A DNA stretch of 64,000 nt from Azospirillum sp. TSA2s (GTDB lineage: Bacteria; Pseudomonadota; Alphaproteobacteria; Azospirillales; Azospirillaceae). The stretch is taken from contig NZ_CP039650.1 of the NCBI RefSeq assembly GCF_004923315.1, forward strand, positions 1,761,501 through 1,825,500. Direction: 5' to 3'. Made by a program: the position numbers and the translations under genes. The notes beneath the pieces were generated by a model. The model ran no database searches. It saw only the letters and a list, made by a program, of their open reading frames with translations, and had not been told where the DNA came from. Positions 35,169-43,904 of this stretch are shown here, in pieces. Position 1 is the first letter of the stretch; the number at the start of each line of letters is the position of its first letter.

Positions 35169-35357
35169 GACGGCACATGCGCGATGGAAAACGGCGCCAC
35201 CATGGCGGCTGCCGCCCGGCAAATCCACCCTTTCCGCCTGCCGGCACCACCTGACGGTGCCGGCCGGGGCCCGAACTGGCGGCCATTCCCCGACATATGA
35301 TAAGGTCGCCCGCGCGCCGGGGTGGAAAAAGCGCGGTTGTTTCGCCGGGGGACCGTG

Positions 35358-38300
35358 ATGAGCGACGAATTCCTGTTCGCGGAGGAGGAACCCGCCGTCG
35401 AGGTGGCGGCCGAGGCTGCCGAACCGGTCGAACCCTGGCTGATCCTGATCGTCGACGACGACCCCGCCATCCATGCCACCACCAAGATGGTGCTGCGCGG
35501 CTTCGCCTTCGAAGGGCGTCCGGCGCAGTTCCTGTCGGCCGCCACCGCGGCGGAGGCGCGCGGCGTGCTGCGCGACAACCCGGCCATCGCGGTGATCCTG
35601 CTGGACGTCGTGATGGAGTCCGACGATGCCGGCCTGCGTCTGGTCCGCTACATCCGCAACGAACTGAGCAACCGCCGTGTGCGCATCATCCTGCGCACCG
35701 GCCAGCCGGGGCAGGCGCCGGAACGCGACGTCATCCTCAGCTACGACATCAACGACTACAAATCGAAGACGGAGCTGACGGCGCAGAAGCTGTTCACCTC
35801 CGTCGTCGCCGCGCTCCGCGGCTACCAGGACATCACCGCCATTGAGGACCACCGCGAGGGGCTGGAGCGCATCCTCGACTCCTCGTCCACCCTGCTGGGC
35901 AAGCGGACGATGGCGGAGTTCGTGCGCCATGCCGTGGCCCAGATCGTCGGCGTCTGCCCGCAGGGTGACGGGGTGGCGCTGGTCAGCCGCCTGTCCGACG
36001 GGCCGCGGCCGGCGGAGCCGCTGGTGCTTGGCGGCGCCGGCTGCCATGTCGGGATGGAAGGGACGCCGCTGTTCCTGGCCCTGCCGCCCGATGCGGTGCA
36101 GGCGGTGACGGCGGCGCTGTCCGACGGCCGCAACCGCTACGAACGTGGCCACAGCGTTCTGGTCTTCCGCTCCGCCACCCGGCACCACGACACCGCGGTG
36201 TATCTCGGCCATGGGCGGGCACTGACGGCCGACGAGCGCAGGTTGCTGGAAGTGTTCTGCGCCAAGGTCGCCATCGGCTTCGACAACGTTCATTTGTACG
36301 AGGAGCTGACCGAGCTGAACCGCAGCCTGGAGGGCCAAGTGGCGGAGCGCACGCGCGACCTCGTCGCGGCGCGCGAGGCGGCGGAGGCGGCGCGGTCGGA
36401 GGCGGAGGCGGCCAACCAGGCGAAGTCGCTGTTCCTGGCGACGATGAGCCACGAGATCCGCACGCCGATGAACGGCATCCAGGGCATGCTGGAGCTGCTG
36501 GAGCACACCAGCCTGACCGGCGACCAGCGCGAACTGGTCAGCGTGGTGCGGGAGTCTGCCGGCGCGCTGCTGACGATCATCAACGATATCCTCGACTTCT
36601 CGAAGATCGAGGCCGGGCGGCTCGACCTGGAGCGGGTGCCGGTCTCCCTCGCCAATGTGGTGGAGGGGGTGGCCGAAACGCTGGCGCCGGGCGCACGGGG
36701 CAAGGGGCTGTCGCTGGTCACCTACATCGACCCCGATCTGCCGGCGGAGGTCGTCGGCGATCCGGTCCGCATTCGGCAGGTGCTGTTCAACATCGCCGGC
36801 AATGCGGTGAAGTTCACCCAGTCCGGTTCGGTGACCATGCGGGTGGAACTGGCGCAGTTCGACGGCGACCGCGTCACCATCCGCGTCGCGGTAACCGACA
36901 CCGGCATCGGCATCTCCAAGGAAAATCAGGTTCGCCTGTTCCGCCCCTTCACACAGGCGGAGGCATCGACCACCCGGCGTTTCGGCGGCACCGGGCTTGG
37001 TCTGTCGATCTGCCGGCGTCTGGCCGAACTGATGGGCGGCGACATCGGCGTCATCAGCGAGGTCAATGTCGGCTCGACATTCTGGTTCACCTTCGCCGCC
37101 GATCTGGTCCCGGCGGCGATCGAGCCCGCCCCGACGCAGCGGGCGCCGCTGCAGGGGGTGACCGTGCTTCTTCTGGCGGCGGATGCGCAGGAGCGCGGCT
37201 TCCTCGCCCGCTATCTGAATGCCGACGGCGCCCAACTGGTGGAGGCGGCCGACGCCGAGGCGGCCTTGCGCACCCTGCTGCCGACCGCCGCCTGCGACGT
37301 GCTGGTCTCCACGCTGGGCACCGACCTTGCTGCGCTGGACAATGACCCGCGCGGCCGGGTGCGCGGGCGCGTGCTGATCGGCGGCGACGCGCTGACCGCG
37401 GGCGACGCGGCGGAACTGGGCGCGTCCGGCGCCGGGACCGTGGTTCTCGGCCGGCCGGTGCGGCGGGGCGGGCTGGTCCGCGCCATCCTGGCCGCCGCCG
37501 GGCGGATGGCGGTAGGGGAGGGGGGTCGTACCGATCGCCATCCCGAACCGGAACCCGCCACCCCGGCGGCCGGCCGACGCCGCCTGCCCACGGTGGAGGA
37601 GGCACGGGCGCAGGGCCGGCTGATCCTGGTGGCGGAGGATCATCCGACCAACCGTCAGGTCATCCAGCGCCAACTGACCCTACTCGGCCATGTGATGGAG
37701 ACTGCGGAGGATGGCGCCCAGGCGCTGGCGATGTGGCGGGCCGGCGGCCATGGCCTGCTGCTGACCGACTGCCAGATGCCGGAGATGGACGGCATGGAAC
37801 TGGCCCGCAGCATCCGCGCCGCCGAGGCGGCCGGTGGAGGCCCGCGCCTGCCCATCGTCGCCATCACCGCCAACGCGACGGAAAACGAAGCGCAGCTTTG
37901 CCTGGCGTCGGGCATGGACGACACGTTGGCCAAGCCGGTCAGCCTCGCCGATCTGCGCCAAGTGGTCGACCGTTTCCTGCCCCCTGCGGACGGCAAGGGC
38001 TGGGAGGGGGCGGAGCCGTGCGAATCTTCGGAAGGCATGGAAGCGATGAACGACGAGTTGCAGCAACCCTCCCCTCAGCCGGCATCTCCGCCAACCCCCG
38101 CAATCGCCGACCTGCCGCCGCTCGACCTTGAGGCGTTGACCGCGCTGTTCGATGGCGACGGCGAGTTCGTCCGGCATCTGCTGGGCGAGTTCGTCACCTC
38201 CAACAGCGCCTCGCATCGCTGGCTGATGGATGCGCTGGCCGGCGAGATCTGGGACGAGGTGCGGCAGGCCGCGCATAAGCTGGCGGGGTCCTCGCGCACC

Positions 38301-38441
38301 GTCGGCGCCCGCGACCTCGCCGCCGCCGCCGATGCGGTGGAACTGGCGGTGATCGACCACCGGCTGGAGGGCATCGCCTCCCTGGTCGCCCGCGTCGGCA
38401 TCGAGCTGGACCGCGTCATCGCCCACATCGAGGCGGTCTGA
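35358..38441 (+). CDS. Hybrid histidine kinase: REC-DUF3369-HisKA-HATPase-pseudoREC-REC-Hpt
   Basis: A 1027-residue cytosolic phosphorelay protein. In order: receiver 1 (about 27-150, Asp83 in ILLDVVM); DUF3369, a GAF-like input (about 165-315); a coiled coil; HisKA with His365 in MSHEIRTPMNGI; HATPase (about 475-600) with GGTGLGLSICRRLAEL; a degenerate receiver (about 618-715) with no acceptor Asp; receiver 2 with LTDCQMPEMDG; and an Hpt domain with QAAHKLAGSS. An N-terminal receiver plus DUF3369 implies that another kinase modulates this one. ATG 35358 is used. It is immediately upstream of the fixA promoter but separately controlled. Confidence 0.9.
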   Translation: MSDEFLFAEEEPAVEVAAEAAEPVEPWLILIVDDDPAIHATTKMVLRGFAFEGRPAQFLSAATAAEARGVLRDNPAIAVILLDVVMESDDAGLRLVRYIRNELSNRRVRIILRTGQPGQAPERDVILSYDINDYKSKTELTAQKLFTSVVAALRGYQDITAIEDHREGLERILDSSSTLLGKRTMAEFVRHAVAQIVGVCPQGDGVALVSRLSDGPRPAEPLVLGGAGCHVGMEGTPLFLALPPDAVQAVTAALSDGRNRYERGHSVLVFRSATRHHDTAVYLGHGRALTADERRLLEVFCAKVAIGFDNVHLYEELTELNRSLEGQVAERTRDLVAAREAAEAARSEAEAANQAKSLFLATMSHEIRTPMNGIQGMLELLEHTSLTGDQRELVSVVRESAGALLTIINDILDFSKIEAGRLDLERVPVSLANVVEGVAETLAPGARGKGLSLVTYIDPDLPAEVVGDPVRIRQVLFNIAGNAVKFTQSGSVTMRVELAQFDGDRVTIRVAVTDTGIGISKENQVRLFRPFTQAEASTTRRFGGTGLGLSICRRLAELMGGDIGVISEVNVGSTFWFTFAADLVPAAIEPAPTQRAPLQGVTVLLLAADAQERGFLARYLNADGAQLVEAADAEAALRTLLPTAACDVLVSTLGTDLAALDNDPRGRVRGRVLIGGDALTAGDAAELGASGAGTVVLGRPVRRGGLVRAILAAAGRMAVGEGGRTDRHPEPEPATPAAGRRRLPTVEEARAQGRLILVAEDHPTNRQVIQRQLTLLGHVMETAEDGAQALAMWRAGGHGLLLTDCQMPEMDGMELARSIRAAEAAGGGPRLPIVAITANATENEAQLCLASGMDDTLAKPVSLADLRQVVDRFLPPADGKGWEGAEPCESSEGMEAMNDELQQPSPQPASPPTPAIADLPPLDLEALTALFDGDGEFVRHLLGEFVTSNSASHRWLMDALAGEIWDEVRQAAHKLAGSSRTVGARDLAAAADAVELAVIDHRLEGIASLVARVGIELDRVIAHIEAV

Positions 38442-38487
38442 TCCCGCACCCGCGGGGGCTGTAGCGAAACCGACATGAGCGCCTCCT

Positions 38488-38503
38488 TGTCGCCTTTGCG
38501 ACA
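38488..38503 (+). promoter_or_regulatory. NifA-type upstream activator sequence for fixA
   Basis: TGTCGCCTTTGCGACA fits the NifA consensus TGT-N10-ACA exactly, with extra dyad symmetry (TTGTCGC and GCGACAA). It lies 69 bases upstream of the -24 element, a normal distance for looping to sigma-54 polymerase. Confidence 0.85.
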
Positions 38504-38571
38504 AGGGGACGGCGCATCCCGCTCTTCAGAAAAATCCTGTATTTCCCGTGACTTGGCCGGCGTCCGCCTGC

Positions 38572-38587
38572 TGGCACGCCGCTTGCT
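38572..38587 (+). promoter_or_regulatory. Sigma-54 (RpoN) promoter of fixABCX
   Basis: TGGCACGCCGCTTGCT matches the -24/-12 consensus TGGCAC-N5-TTGCW with no mismatch. Transcription should start near 38598, about 70 bases before fixA. With the NifA site upstream this places fixABCX under nitrogen-fixation control. Confidence 0.92.
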
Positions 38588-38667
38588 GTTCTGGGTGTAT
38601 CCCGGCCCGGTGCCGGCCCCAAACCCACATGCGCGTCACAGCGAGAGCGGAAGCCAAGGAGAACGGG

Positions 38668-39531
38668 ATGCACATCGTCGTCTGTATCAAACAGGTGCCC
38701 GACAGCGCCCAGATCCGCATCCATCCCGTCACCAACACCATCATGCGGCAGGGCGTGCCCGCCATCATCAACCCCTTCGACCTGTTCTCGCTGGAAGAGG
38801 CGCTGCGGCTGAAGGACAAGGTGGGCGCACGCGTCACCGTGCTGACCATGGGGCCGCCGATGGCGGAGACCTCGCTGCGCAAGGCGCTGTCGCTGGGGGC
38901 CGACGACGCGGTGCTGCTGACCGACCGCAAATTCGCGGGCTCCGACACGCTGGCGACCTCCTACGCCCTGACCTCGGCCATCCAGAAGCTGGCGGAGGAG
39001 GAACCAGTCGACATCGTCTTCTGCGGCAAGCAGACGGTCGACGGCGACACCGCCCAGGTCGGCCCTGGCATCGCCACCCGTCTCGGCTTCGAGCAGCTGA
39101 CCTACATCACCAAGATCGAGGACCTGAACACCGCGTCCAAGGAGATCGTGGTGCAGCGCCGTTCCGAGGGCGGCGTGCAGGTGCTGAAGACCAAGCTGCC
39201 CTGCATGATCACCATGCTGGAGGGCACCAACACCATCCGCTTCGGCAAGATGGACGACCTGTTCCGCGCCGCCCGCTACGAGCTGAAGACCTGGAGCCGC
39301 GACTTCACCGGCGCCGAAGAGGGCCGCGTCGGCCTGAAGGGCTCGCCCACCGTGGTGTCGAAGGTCTTCGTGCCGAAGCCGCGCGCCGAGAAGGCCAAGA
39401 TGATCGAGGCCGCCCCAAATCCTTCTGGCGACACCCCCGACGCGATGGCGGCCGCCGCCATCGACGCCATCTTCGCCGCCCAGCCCAAGCTGGCCGGCGA
39501 CCTGCTCGCCCGCGCCGCGGCCGGGCTTTGA
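38668..39531 (+). CDS. fixA: Electron-transfer flavoprotein beta-like FixA
   Basis: A 287-residue FixA. With FixB it forms the ETF part of the FixABCX complex, which bifurcates electrons from NADH to quinone and to low-potential ferredoxin or flavodoxin for nitrogenase. MHIVVCIKQVPDS and the AMP/FAD region CGKQTVDGDTAQVGPGIA mark the ETF-beta fold. The length matches nif-type FixA, longer than respiratory EtfB. AAGGAG precedes the ATG. First gene of fixABCX; fixB follows after 25 bases. Confidence 0.97.
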   Translation: MHIVVCIKQVPDSAQIRIHPVTNTIMRQGVPAIINPFDLFSLEEALRLKDKVGARVTVLTMGPPMAETSLRKALSLGADDAVLLTDRKFAGSDTLATSYALTSAIQKLAEEEPVDIVFCGKQTVDGDTAQVGPGIATRLGFEQLTYITKIEDLNTASKEIVVQRRSEGGVQVLKTKLPCMITMLEGTNTIRFGKMDDLFRAARYELKTWSRDFTGAEEGRVGLKGSPTVVSKVFVPKPRAEKAKMIEAAPNPSGDTPDAMAAAAIDAIFAAQPKLAGDLLARAAAGL

Positions 39532-39556
39532 CGATCCATCCGCGGGAGACCCGACG

Positions 39557-40636
39557 ATGAGCGAACCGAGCAAGCCCCAGGGCCGCAAGTTCCAGCTTCC
39601 CGAACACCTGAAAATTTACAAGAACGTCTGGGTGATCGTGGAGCAGGAGCGCGGCATCGTCCACTCCGTGTCGCTGGAACTGCTGGGCGAAGCCCGTAAG
39701 CTGGCCGACAAGCTGGGGGTGGAGGTCGGTGCCGTGGTCCTGGGTGCCGAAAGCCCCGACCTGAACCGCATCTGCGGCGATGCCATCAGCTATGGCGCCG
39801 ACATCGTCTACAAGGTGACGGACCCGGCGCTGGCCGATTACCGCACCGATCCCTACTGCCGCGTCATGACCGAGGTGGTGAACACCCACAAGCCGGAAAT
39901 CGTGCTGCTGGGCGCCACCACGCTGGGCCGCGATCTGGCGGGCGCCATCGCCACCACGCTGGCGACCGGCCTGACCGCCGACTGCACCGAACTGGACATC
40001 TACGCCGATAACCGCTCGCTGGCCGCCACCCGGCCGACCTTCGGTGGCACGCTGCTCTGCACCATCCAGACGCTGGCCTACCGGCCGCAGATGGCGACGG
40101 TGCGCCCGCGCGTCATGGCGATGCCGGAGCGTGACGACGCCCGCACCGGCCGCGTCGTCGAAATCCAGCCGGATCTCCGCGAAGAGGACATCGTCACCAA
40201 GGTCCTGAACTTCATCGCCGACCGCGAGCAGAACGAGGCGCAGCTGGCCTTCGCCGACATCATCGTGTCGGCCGGCAAGGGGCTGGGCAAGGTCGAGAAC
40301 ATGAAGCTGGTCTTTGACCTCGCCAAGGTTCTGGGCGCCGAGGTCGGGGTGACCCGGCCGCTGGTCCAGGCCGGCTGGGCCACCAACGACCGTCAGGTCG
40401 GGCAGACCGGCAAGACGGTGCGGCCGAAGCTCTACATCGCCGCCGGCATCTCCGGCGCCATCCAGCATCGGGTCGGCATGGAGAAGTCCGACCTGATCCT
40501 GGCGATCAACACCGATCCGAACGCGACGATCTTCGACTTCGCCCATCTCGGGCTGGTCGGCGACGCGCTGAAGATCCTGCCGGCGCTGACCGATGCCTTC
40601 GGCCGCCGGCTGTCCGTCAACCGCATGGCCGGCTGA
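39557..40636 (+). CDS. fixB: Electron-transfer flavoprotein alpha-like FixB
   Basis: A 359-residue FixB, partner of FixA. The N-terminal domain includes WVIVEQERG and LLGATTLGRDLAGAIAT. The C-terminal FAD-binding domain has VGQTGKTVRPKLYIAAGISG and AINTDPNATIFDFAHLGLVGD, the standard ETF-alpha signature. It is expected to hold the FAD that passes electrons to FixC. It sits between fixA and fixC with short gaps, so all are read from the sigma-54 promoter. Confidence 0.97.
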   Translation: MSEPSKPQGRKFQLPEHLKIYKNVWVIVEQERGIVHSVSLELLGEARKLADKLGVEVGAVVLGAESPDLNRICGDAISYGADIVYKVTDPALADYRTDPYCRVMTEVVNTHKPEIVLLGATTLGRDLAGAIATTLATGLTADCTELDIYADNRSLAATRPTFGGTLLCTIQTLAYRPQMATVRPRVMAMPERDDARTGRVVEIQPDLREEDIVTKVLNFIADREQNEAQLAFADIIVSAGKGLGKVENMKLVFDLAKVLGAEVGVTRPLVQAGWATNDRQVGQTGKTVRPKLYIAAGISGAIQHRVGMEKSDLILAINTDPNATIFDFAHLGLVGDALKILPALTDAFGRRLSVNRMAG

Positions 40637-40664
40637 CCGCCGGACGAGAAAGGAGCCTGTCGAG

Positions 40665-41966
40665 ATGGTCGAAAAGTTCGACGCCATCGTCATCGGTGCC
40701 GGCCCGTCCGGCAACGCCGCGACCTACACGCTGGCCAAGCAGGGTCTGAAGGTCCTGCAGCTTGAGCGCGGCGAATATCCCGGCGCCAAGAACGTCCAGG
40801 GCGGCATCATGTACGCCCATGAGCTGGAGAAGATCATCCCGGATTTCCGGGACGATTGCCCGACCGAGCGCCACATCATCGAACAGCGCGTCTGGCTGCT
40901 GGGCGACGACAGCTATGTCGGCACCAACTATCGGTCGGAAGCCTTCAACAGCGACAAGCCGAACCGCTACACCATCATCCGCGCCAACATCGACAAATGG
41001 TGGGGCGAGCAGATCCGCAAGGTCGGCGGCCTGCAGATCTGCGAGACCACGGTGACGGAGCTGATCCGCGACCCGTCGGGCAAGGTGATCGGTGTGCGCA
41101 CCGACCGCGAGGGCGGGGAAATCCACGCCGACGTCGTCATCATGGCCGACGGCGTGAATGCCCTGCTGGCCAAGCGCTCCGGTCTTCAGGGGGAGGCGGC
41201 GCCGGAGAATGTGGCGCTGGCGGTCAAGGAAATCCTCTTCATCGATCCGGAGCTGATCCAGCAGCGCTTCGGCATCAAGGAGGACGAAGGCGTCGTCATC
41301 GAGATCATGGGCAAGGTGACCAAGGGGATGGTCGGCACCGCCTTCCTCTACACCAACAAGGAGTCTCTGACGATCGGCATCGGCTGCCTGATCTCCGACT
41401 TCAAGAACGGCGATTGCCCGCCCTACAAGATGCTGGAGGATCTGAAGAAGCATCCCGTCATCAAGCCGCTGATCGAAGGGGCGGAGATGAAGGAATATGC
41501 CGCCCACATGATCCCGGAGGGTGGCTACAAGGCGGTTCCGCAGCTCTACGGCGACGGCTGGATGGTGGTCGGCGATGCCGCCCACTTCAACAACGCGGCC
41601 CACCGCGAGGGCTCCAACCTCGCCATGGCGTCGGGCCGGATGGCGGCGGAGACGGTGATCGAGCTGAAGGCCGCCGGCAAGGGCTACAGCGCGTCGAACC
41701 TGGCCGCCTACAAGAAGAAGCTGGACGACAGCTTCATCATGAAGGACCTGAAGAAGTATCGCGAGCTGCCCGGCATCATGCACGGCAACAAGCAGTTCTT
41801 CGGCGCCTATCCCGACGAAATCACCGCGGCGGCCCACAACTGGTTCACCGTGGACAGCATCGACAAGAAGTCGAAGGAAAAGCAGATCATGAAGTCCTTC
41901 ATCAAGCGCCGCTCGGTGATGGGACTGGTCGGTGACGCAATCAAGCTGGTGAGGGCCGTGCGATGA
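40665..41966 (+). CDS. fixC: FixC flavoprotein (ETF-quinone oxidoreductase-like)
   Basis: A 433-residue FAD protein of the ETF:quinone oxidoreductase family. The dinucleotide-binding fold is at the N-terminus (VIGAGPSGNAATYTLAKQG), and GDAAHFNNAAHREGSNLAM is the second FAD motif. Unlike mitochondrial ETF-QO, its Fe-S domain is a separate protein, FixX. The role is membrane quinone reduction in the bifurcating complex. GAAAGGAG lies upstream of ATG 40665. It overlaps fixX by 4 bases (ATGA). Confidence 0.97.
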   Translation: MVEKFDAIVIGAGPSGNAATYTLAKQGLKVLQLERGEYPGAKNVQGGIMYAHELEKIIPDFRDDCPTERHIIEQRVWLLGDDSYVGTNYRSEAFNSDKPNRYTIIRANIDKWWGEQIRKVGGLQICETTVTELIRDPSGKVIGVRTDREGGEIHADVVIMADGVNALLAKRSGLQGEAAPENVALAVKEILFIDPELIQQRFGIKEDEGVVIEIMGKVTKGMVGTAFLYTNKESLTIGIGCLISDFKNGDCPPYKMLEDLKKHPVIKPLIEGAEMKEYAAHMIPEGGYKAVPQLYGDGWMVVGDAAHFNNAAHREGSNLAMASGRMAAETVIELKAAGKGYSASNLAAYKKKLDDSFIMKDLKKYRELPGIMHGNKQFFGAYPDEITAAAHNWFTVDSIDKKSKEKQIMKSFIKRRSVMGLVGDAIKLVRAVR

Positions 41967-42256
41967 GCATCATGGTCAAGGTCGAAGAGAAGCTTTATCA
42001 GAACCGCTACATCGTCGATGAAAGCCGGCCGCACATCCGGATCAAGAGCGTCGAGGCCTGCCAGAGCTGTGAGAAACAGGCCTGCACCTTCTGCTGCCCG
42101 GCCGCCTGCTACAGCAAGAACGAGACGGGCGGCGTGACGCTGGTGACCGACGGCTGCCTGGAATGCGGCACCTGCCGCGTCGTCTGCCAGGACAAGGGCA
42201 ACATCGCCTGGGACTATCCGCGCGGCGGTTACGGCATCAGCTACAAGTTCGGCTGA
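41963..42256 (+). CDS. fixX: Ferredoxin-like protein FixX
   Basis: A 97-residue FixX, the ferredoxin subunit paired with FixC. The cluster region is GCLECGTCRVVC (Cys65, 68, 71, 75), preceded by CQSCEKQACTFCCPAAC (Cys33-49); together these can hold two 4Fe-4S clusters. GNIAWDYPRGGYGISYKFG is the family's C-terminal signature. It starts inside the fixC stop codon. Last gene of the operon, followed by a repeat element instead of a clear terminator. Confidence 0.97.
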   Translation: MSIMVKVEEKLYQNRYIVDESRPHIRIKSVEACQSCEKQACTFCCPAACYSKNETGGVTLVTDGCLECGTCRVVCQDKGNIAWDYPRGGYGISYKFG

Positions 42257-42347
42257 TCGGGTCCGTTTGGTGTCTTCCCCCGGAACTGGATGGCCTCCGC
42301 GCGGTCTTGCGCGGGGGCCGATTTGTCTTGGGGGAGTGCTCGCTGAT

Positions 42348-42515
42348 TGCCCCCACCCCAACCCTCCCCCGCTCTCAGCGGACCTACGGTCCGCCTGCCG
42401 CGTCAGCACAAAGCGTAGCTTTGTGCGAGAGCTGGGCGGGGGAGGGGGCAAGTGCTTGTTCGGGAGGGTGGCGGCAGTCCCTCCCCCGCCCAGCGGGGGA
42501 GGCTAGGTGGGGGTA
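42348..42515. repeat. GC-rich palindromic intergenic element
   Basis: This gap is framed by an imperfect inverted repeat, CCCCCACC with ACCCTCCCCCGC on the left and GCGGGGGAGG with AGGTGGGGG on the right. Inside are hairpins CGGACC/GGTCCG (42389-42403) and GCACAAAGC/GCTTTGTGC (42406-42426). Its form is that of dispersed intergenic repeats of GC-rich alphaproteobacteria. No second copy is in the window. It may act as the terminator between fixX and the convergent regulator gene. Confidence 0.65.
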
Positions 42516-42516
42516 A

Positions 42517-42924
42517 TCAGCCACGTCCCCTCAACGCCTCCACCGCCTGCCCCAGCGCCCGCTGCAGCTCGGCCGGGAAGTAGGGTTTGCGGACGAAGCC
42601 GAAGGGGTCGCATTCCGCGGCACGGTGGCGGGTCTCGGGGTCGCCGAAGGCGGAGGTGAAGATGCAGCGGATGCCCGTCCGCTCGCGGATCGCCGCCGCC
42701 GCCTCGATCCCGTCCCGCGGGCCGAGCAGGCGGATGTCCATCATCACGACATCCGGACGCAGCCGTTCGGCCGCCTCGACCGCGGCGTCGGCATTGTCCT
42801 CGATCCCGACGACGGCGAATCCCAGCATCCCGAGAATTTCCTCCAATGCCATGGCGGCGAGGCTCTCGTCTTCAATGATGAGGATGCGCAGGGGAGCGTC
42901 GGAGGCAGGCGTAAGATCTGTCAT
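42517..42924 (-). CDS. Single-domain response regulator
   Basis: A 135-residue stand-alone receiver (CheY-like). ILIIEDESLAAMALEEIL supplies the acidic pair, VVMMDIRLLGPRDGIE the phospho-acceptor Asp, TSAF the conserved Thr/Ser, and VRKPYFPAEL the Lys. No output domain follows, so it would act by protein contacts or as a phosphorelay intermediate. ATG 42924 begins the receiver; the open frame further upstream is not conserved. It is convergent with fixABCX and divergent from the 100-residue gene at 43198. Confidence 0.88.
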   Translation of the reverse strand: MTDLTPASDAPLRILIIEDESLAAMALEEILGMLGFAVVGIEDNADAAVEAAERLRPDVVMMDIRLLGPRDGIEAAAAIRERTGIRCIFTSAFGDPETRHRAAECDPFGFVRKPYFPAELQRALGQAVEALRGRG

Positions 42925-43197
42925 CGTGATCGCATAGGGGGCTGTCACAGCGATTTTACAGGAGCCGAGTGATCGGCAAACCAAAAAGCGCAGGATTATG
43001 ACCAATGGCGCAGCCTGCGCCGGACGCATGGGGCACGGAGCGGAAGCGTCGCAGGATGTCGCCGCACCCTTGTTTTTTACCCGTACGAAGCACCATCTCT
43101 GTCTCAGGGTTGTTTTCACCAGCGAGCATTGCGGACCCGCGCCTGTCCATTATGGAAGGCCGGCGGGGCCGCTCCCTTTTGCATGAGGAGACCGGCG

Positions 43198-43500
43198 ATG
43201 GACCTGCGAGTCTGTTTCGAAAACATGGAAAGCGTCAACGTCAACGACGCGGCGATGATGAAGCATTACACCAAGAGCTATCTCGCGGATTTCAATCCGG
43301 AATGGGCCGGATTCATCATGTTGCCCCATGACGAGACGCTGCGCGCGACGATGGAGCCCGCCTGGCAGGTGCTGATCCGCGACGCCTCGCCGCGGACGGA
43401 GCAGGAGCTGCTGCGCTACATCGACGAGAACCCAATGGCGGCCTATCACGTCCATGTCTACCGGCGCGACGGCGGCCGGAACGAGAGCAAAATCCACTGA
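43198..43500 (+). CDS. Uncharacterised 100-residue protein in the nif region
   Basis: A soluble, acidic-then-basic protein beginning MDLRVCFENMESVNVNDAAM and containing YLADFNPEWAGFIML and AYHVHVYRRDGG. It has no signal, membrane helix or Cys cluster. GAGGAG lies 8 bases before ATG 43198. I do not recognise a family. It is isolated in orientation between the response regulator and the leftward nif operon, and ends at a shared terminator. I found no convincing sigma-54 promoter upstream. A link to nitrogen fixation rests only on location. Confidence 0.6.
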   Translation: MDLRVCFENMESVNVNDAAMMKHYTKSYLADFNPEWAGFIMLPHDETLRATMEPAWQVLIRDASPRTEQELLRYIDENPMAAYHVHVYRRDGGRNESKIH

Positions 43501-43535
43501 CGGCAAAGGGGGCGCTGCAAGACGCCCCCTCCGTC
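43499..43535. terminator. Bidirectional hairpin between the 100-residue gene and nifW
   Basis: AGGGGGCG (43507-43514) pairs with CGCCCCCT (43523-43530), and flanking ACGG/CCGT extends the stem past small bulges. It lies immediately after the rightward stop codon and 20 bases past the nifW stop. The T-run is weak on both sides. Confidence 0.6.
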
Positions 43536-43555
43536 AAAGCTCTTGCGCAGGCGGT

Positions 43556-43891
43556 TCAGCCGACCGGCGATCTCAACAGGCTGTCGAGCGGGACGAAGCG
43601 GTCGGCCATCTTGCGCGCTTCTTCCTTGTGGACTTTGAAGGTCTTTTCCGCGATGGCGTTGGACACCACGAAGTCCTGATAGGCGCGTTCCAGGTGAAAA
43701 CGGTAGCGCGCCGACATGCCGTCGTCGTCCAGCCCCTCCATCCCATGGTCAGCCGACAGGTAATCGTGGAAGCGCTGCAGGATGTGCAGGCGGTTCACGT
43801 TGATCACGCGCTGGTCGTAAGTGACGTGGAAGAAGCGCAGGAAGTCTTCCGCGGTTTCCAGATCGTCGAGGTCGTCGGTGAAATCGCTCAT
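43556..43891 (-). CDS. nifW: Nitrogenase-stabilizing/protective protein NifW
   Basis: A 111-residue NifW. LETAEDFLRFFHVTYDQRVINVNRLHILQRF is the family core (about residues 10-40), and the end EEARKMADRFVPLDSLL is typical. NifW interacts with the MoFe protein and helps keep nitrogenase active under oxygen. ATG 43891 gives the standard length; it starts 13 bases after cysE. It is the last gene of the leftward iscA-nifUSV-cysE-nifW transcript. Confidence 0.95.
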   Translation of the reverse strand: MSDFTDDLDDLETAEDFLRFFHVTYDQRVINVNRLHILQRFHDYLSADHGMEGLDDDGMSARYRFHLERAYQDFVVSNAIAEKTFKVHKEEARKMADRFVPLDSLLRSPVG

Positions 43892-43904
43892 CGTCGAAGG
43901 CTCC

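Noticed and set aside
34323..37673. Very long minus-strand open frame (1116 codons) running through the hybrid kinase gene
   Set aside because: Only its last 281 codons look like a protein (the BglII-like enzyme). The rest is antisense to a clear kinase and is Arg/His/Gly-rich, the usual result of third-position GC in this genome.
38510..38550. Second NifA site upstream of fixA
   Set aside because: TGT-N10-ACT at 38538-38553 misses the last base of the consensus; the perfect site at 38488 is sufficient.
43000..43030. Possible sigma-54 promoter upstream of the 100-residue nif-region gene
   Set aside because: GG-N10-GC spacing exists in TGGCGCAGCCTGCGC, but the -12 side lacks TTGC and the -24 side lacks CAC; chance is likely in GC-rich DNA.
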